NCBI GenBank assembly: GCA_025352765.1
Contig: JANXSI010000126.1
Span: 1 to 8,441, forward strand
Direction of reading: 5' to 3'
Origin: Devosia sp.
GTDB lineage: Bacteria > Pseudomonadota > Alphaproteobacteria > Rhizobiales > Devosiaceae
DNA: 8,441 bases
Position numbers and translations under genes: made by a program
Shown: positions 6,919 to 8,441 of the stretch, one piece after another
How positions within the stretch are numbered: the stretch's first letter is position 1
How the letters are laid out: every line of letters starts with the position of its first letter
Notes under the pieces: generated by a model
Told to the model about the DNA's origin: nothing
Seen by the model: only the letters and a program-made list of their open reading frames with translations
Databases searched by the model: none

Positions 6919-6924
6919 GAGGGG
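6919..6924 (+). promoter_or_regulatory. Ribosome-binding site of the enone reductase gene
   Basis: GAGGGG lies eight bases before the ATG at 6933. It supports that start over an in-frame ATG at 6819, which lies inside the FadB-like remnant and would add 38 residues ahead of the nucleotide-binding fold. Confidence 0.75.
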
Positions 6925-6932
6925 AAACGACA

Positions 6933-8018
6933 ATGGACAAGGACAAGATAAGACCAGGCGCGCCGCGGGCGCTCATCGCGGGGGCAACAGGGCTCTCGGG
7001 CCGCTACGCGGCCCGCCTTTTCCGGTCCAAGGGCTGGCATGTAACGACCTTGTCGAGGGGCACACCCGGCGACACTGAGTCAGACCGCCATGTTGCTGCC
7101 GATCTCATGGATCCGGCCGCCGTGGTCACAGCGCTCGCCGGGCTCACCGACATTACCCACGTGTTCTTGTGTATCTGGTCGATGCAGGCCAATGAAGCCG
7201 AGAATGTTCGGGTGAACAAGGCGATGCTTGTCAATCTGTTCGCTGGCTTGCCGACCGGTCCGCTGCGTCATATTGCGCTCGTCACCGGGCTCAAGCACTA
7301 CCTTGGGCCATTCGAGGCTTATGCGTCCGGCAAGCCCTACACGCCCTTCCTCGAATCGCAGCCCAGACTGCCTGGATTGAACTTCTACTATGATCAGGAA
7401 GACGTGGTGTTCGCCGAGGCGCAGCACCGCAATGTCACCTGGTCTGTCCACCGTCCGCACACCATGATCGGCGTCGCTCTCGGTAACGCCATGAACATGG
7501 GTGTAACCCTCGCCATCTATGCCTCGATCTGCAAGGCCACGGGAAGGCCCTTTGTGTTCCCCGGCTCAACTGAACAGTACAACGCCACCATCGACGTTAC
7601 CGACGCGGCCATCCTCGCCGAACAGCTGCACTGGGCGGTCTCAACGCCCGAAGCGGCCAACATGCCGTTCAACATCGTCAACGGTGATGTCTTCCGCTGG
7701 ACTTGGCTTTGGGCGCAGATTGCCGACTATTTCGGCCTGGCGGTCGCGCCGCATCCCGGGCGTCCGACACCGTTGGTCGCGCAGATGAAAGATGCCGGTC
7801 CAGTCTGGTCGAGGCTGGTCGAAGCGCACGACCTTCAAGCGTGGGACATCAGCAAGCTCGCTTCCTGGTGGCATTCCGATGCCGATCTCGGCCGCACGAT
7901 GGAGTGCTTCACCGATATGACCAACAGCCGTACCCGCGGGTTCACCAGCTACAGTTCGACACGTGAGAGCTTCTACAGGGTCTTCGATGAACTGCGTAAA
8001 ACGAGGATAATACCTTAG
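6933..8018 (+). CDS. PRISE-family 1,4-enone reductase (progesterone 5beta-reductase/iridoid synthase-like, atypical SDR)
   Basis: This 361-residue soluble NAD(P)H-dependent protein resembles plant progesterone 5beta-reductases and iridoid synthases. It shows the Rossmann loop GATGLSG (17-23), LVTGLKHYLGPFEAY (116-130), NFYYDQEDVVF (150-160), WSVHRPHTMIG (170-180), FNIVNGDVFRWTWLW (246-260) and a C-terminal FTSYSSTRESFYRVFDELRKTRIIP-like tail (337-361). Lys121 and Tyr153 (the second Tyr of NFYY) match the catalytic Lys/Tyr pair known in Digitalis 5beta-reductase. The length also fits. Family enzymes reduce the C=C of enones, including steroids, oxogeranial and small cyclic enones such as 2-cyclohexen-1-one. 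Generic annotation may call it an NAD-dependent epimerase or say only SDR. It could be the last gene of the importer operon or have its own promoter within 6522-6918; no shared operator motif was seen there. The natural substrate is unknown. Confidence 0.88.
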   Translation: MDKDKIRPGAPRALIAGATGLSGRYAARLFRSKGWHVTTLSRGTPGDTESDRHVAADLMDPAAVVTALAGLTDITHVFLCIWSMQANEAENVRVNKAMLVNLFAGLPTGPLRHIALVTGLKHYLGPFEAYASGKPYTPFLESQPRLPGLNFYYDQEDVVFAEAQHRNVTWSVHRPHTMIGVALGNAMNMGVTLAIYASICKATGRPFVFPGSTEQYNATIDVTDAAILAEQLHWAVSTPEAANMPFNIVNGDVFRWTWLWAQIADYFGLAVAPHPGRPTPLVAQMKDAGPVWSRLVEAHDLQAWDISKLASWWHSDADLGRTMECFTDMTNSRTRGFTSYSSTRESFYRVFDELRKTRIIP

Positions 8019-8040
8019 GAAGACTCTGCGAGAGATCCGA

Positions 8041-8441
8041 TCATCGGGGCGCCGAACGCACTCGCCGTTGTGGGGTCCTCATCGGCTCGCCGCGCTTGAC
8101 CGTCTCGCGCAGGCAGCCGGCGAAGAGCGCGACGGCAGGCGAATCGGCAACGTCGGCCCGGGTGGTCAGACCGACCGCACCGCGCGTTTCGGACGTGTCG
8201 ATCGGCAGGATATCGAGTTCGCCAGTCTGCAAGTCGGGTGCAACGACCCCTTCGGAGATGATCCAGATTGCATCCGACTGCCGGATCATGGCGCGGCCGA
8301 AGGAATCCGACACCGTCTCGATCTCGATCGGGATGTTGGCAATCCCATGCCCGACTAGGAAGCGCTCGACGAACGGCCGGATGATCGACCCGTGCGTGGG
8401 CATGAGGACGGTAAAGTCACGGATGCGCGCGAAGTCGAAGC
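8041..8441 (-). CDS. LysR-type transcriptional regulator (PcaQ/GbpR-like), C-terminal part, gene runs off the right edge
   Basis: The minus-strand frame is open from the right edge to a TGA at 8041-8043, giving 133 residues of the effector-binding domain. Upstream residues FDFARIRDFTVL (8404-8439) precede a Met that is internal, so no start lies in the window. The segments MPTHGSIIRPFVERFL, PIEIETVSDSFGRAMI, DAIWIISEGVVAPDL, ELDILPIDT and GAVGLTTRAD recall the PcaQ/GbpR group, whose members control aromatic-acid or sugar-binding-protein genes. The winged-helix DNA-binding domain lies beyond the edge. It converges on the enone reductase, with 22 bp between stops. It may regulate the cluster, but the window does not show this. 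Confidence 0.9.
   Translation of the reverse strand, partial: FDFARIRDFTVLMPTHGSIIRPFVERFLVGHGIANIPIEIETVSDSFGRAMIRQSDAIWIISEGVVAPDLQTGELDILPIDTSETRGAVGLTTRADVADSPAVALFAGCLRETVKRGEPMRTPQRRVRSAPR

Noticed and set aside
6819..6932. Longer N-terminus for the enone reductase starting at ATG 6819
   Set aside because: It would add 38 residues with no similarity to PRISE proteins and overlap the FadB-like frame. ATG 6933 has a good ribosome site and gives the normal family length.
8007..8014. ATAATACC near the end of the enone reductase gene, resembling half of the shared operator
   Set aside because: Only a half-match, it lies inside the coding end and is not upstream of any gene.
8037..8047. Palindrome CCGATCATCGG between the convergent stops, considered as a bidirectional terminator
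   Set aside because: The arms are only 5 bp with a single-base centre, so it cannot form a stable hairpin, and no T-runs flank it.
8068..8358. Plus-strand frame of 96 codons at the right end
   Set aside because: It is antisense to the LysR effector-binding domain, whose motifs are clear.

Overview
The window is GC-rich (low-to-mid 60s percent GC by eye) and has the gene content and codon style of an alphaproteobacterium. I infer this from the GC-rich third codon positions, the CUT2-type solute importer with a periplasmic binding protein, and the PcaQ/GbpR-like LysR regulator. No RNA gene, CRISPR array, insertion sequence or phage gene was seen, and the genus cannot be named.

Layout from left to right. 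(1) At 1-466, minus strand, lies the N-terminal part of a Baeyer-Villiger monooxygenase whose gene runs off the left edge. (2) A 363-bp divergent intergenic region (467-829) follows, with two copies of a shared operator-like motif. (3) At 830-1552 is a classical short-chain dehydrogenase/reductase. (4) A 181-bp intergenic region holds a third copy of the motif. (5) A three-gene importer operon covers 1734-6521: a secreted binding protein, an ATPase-ATPase-permease fusion and a separate permease. (6) At 6521-6913 is a short reading frame whose second half resembles a piece of the C-terminal domain of FadB-type 3-hydroxyacyl-CoA dehydrogenases, probably a gene remnant. (7) At 6933-8018 is a PRISE-type (progesterone 5beta-reductase/iridoid synthase-like) enone reductase. 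(8) At 8041-8441, minus strand and convergent, is the C-terminal part of a LysR-type regulator whose N-terminus lies beyond the right edge.

How the genes may work together (inference). The chemistry fits catabolism of a cyclic alcohol, enone or ketone. The importer brings in a substrate, the SDR interconverts alcohol and ketone, the PRISE enzyme saturates the C=C of a 1,4-enone, and the Baeyer-Villiger monooxygenase inserts oxygen next to the carbonyl to give a lactone or ester. This matches the logic of carveol/carvone-type monoterpene or cyclohexenol breakdown, but the true substrate cannot be read from the sequence. The 12-mer ATACCGTAATAC occurs upstream of the monooxygenase, the dehydrogenase and the importer operon, which argues that all three belong to one regulon under a regulator encoded outside the window. 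It was not found upstream of the PRISE gene.
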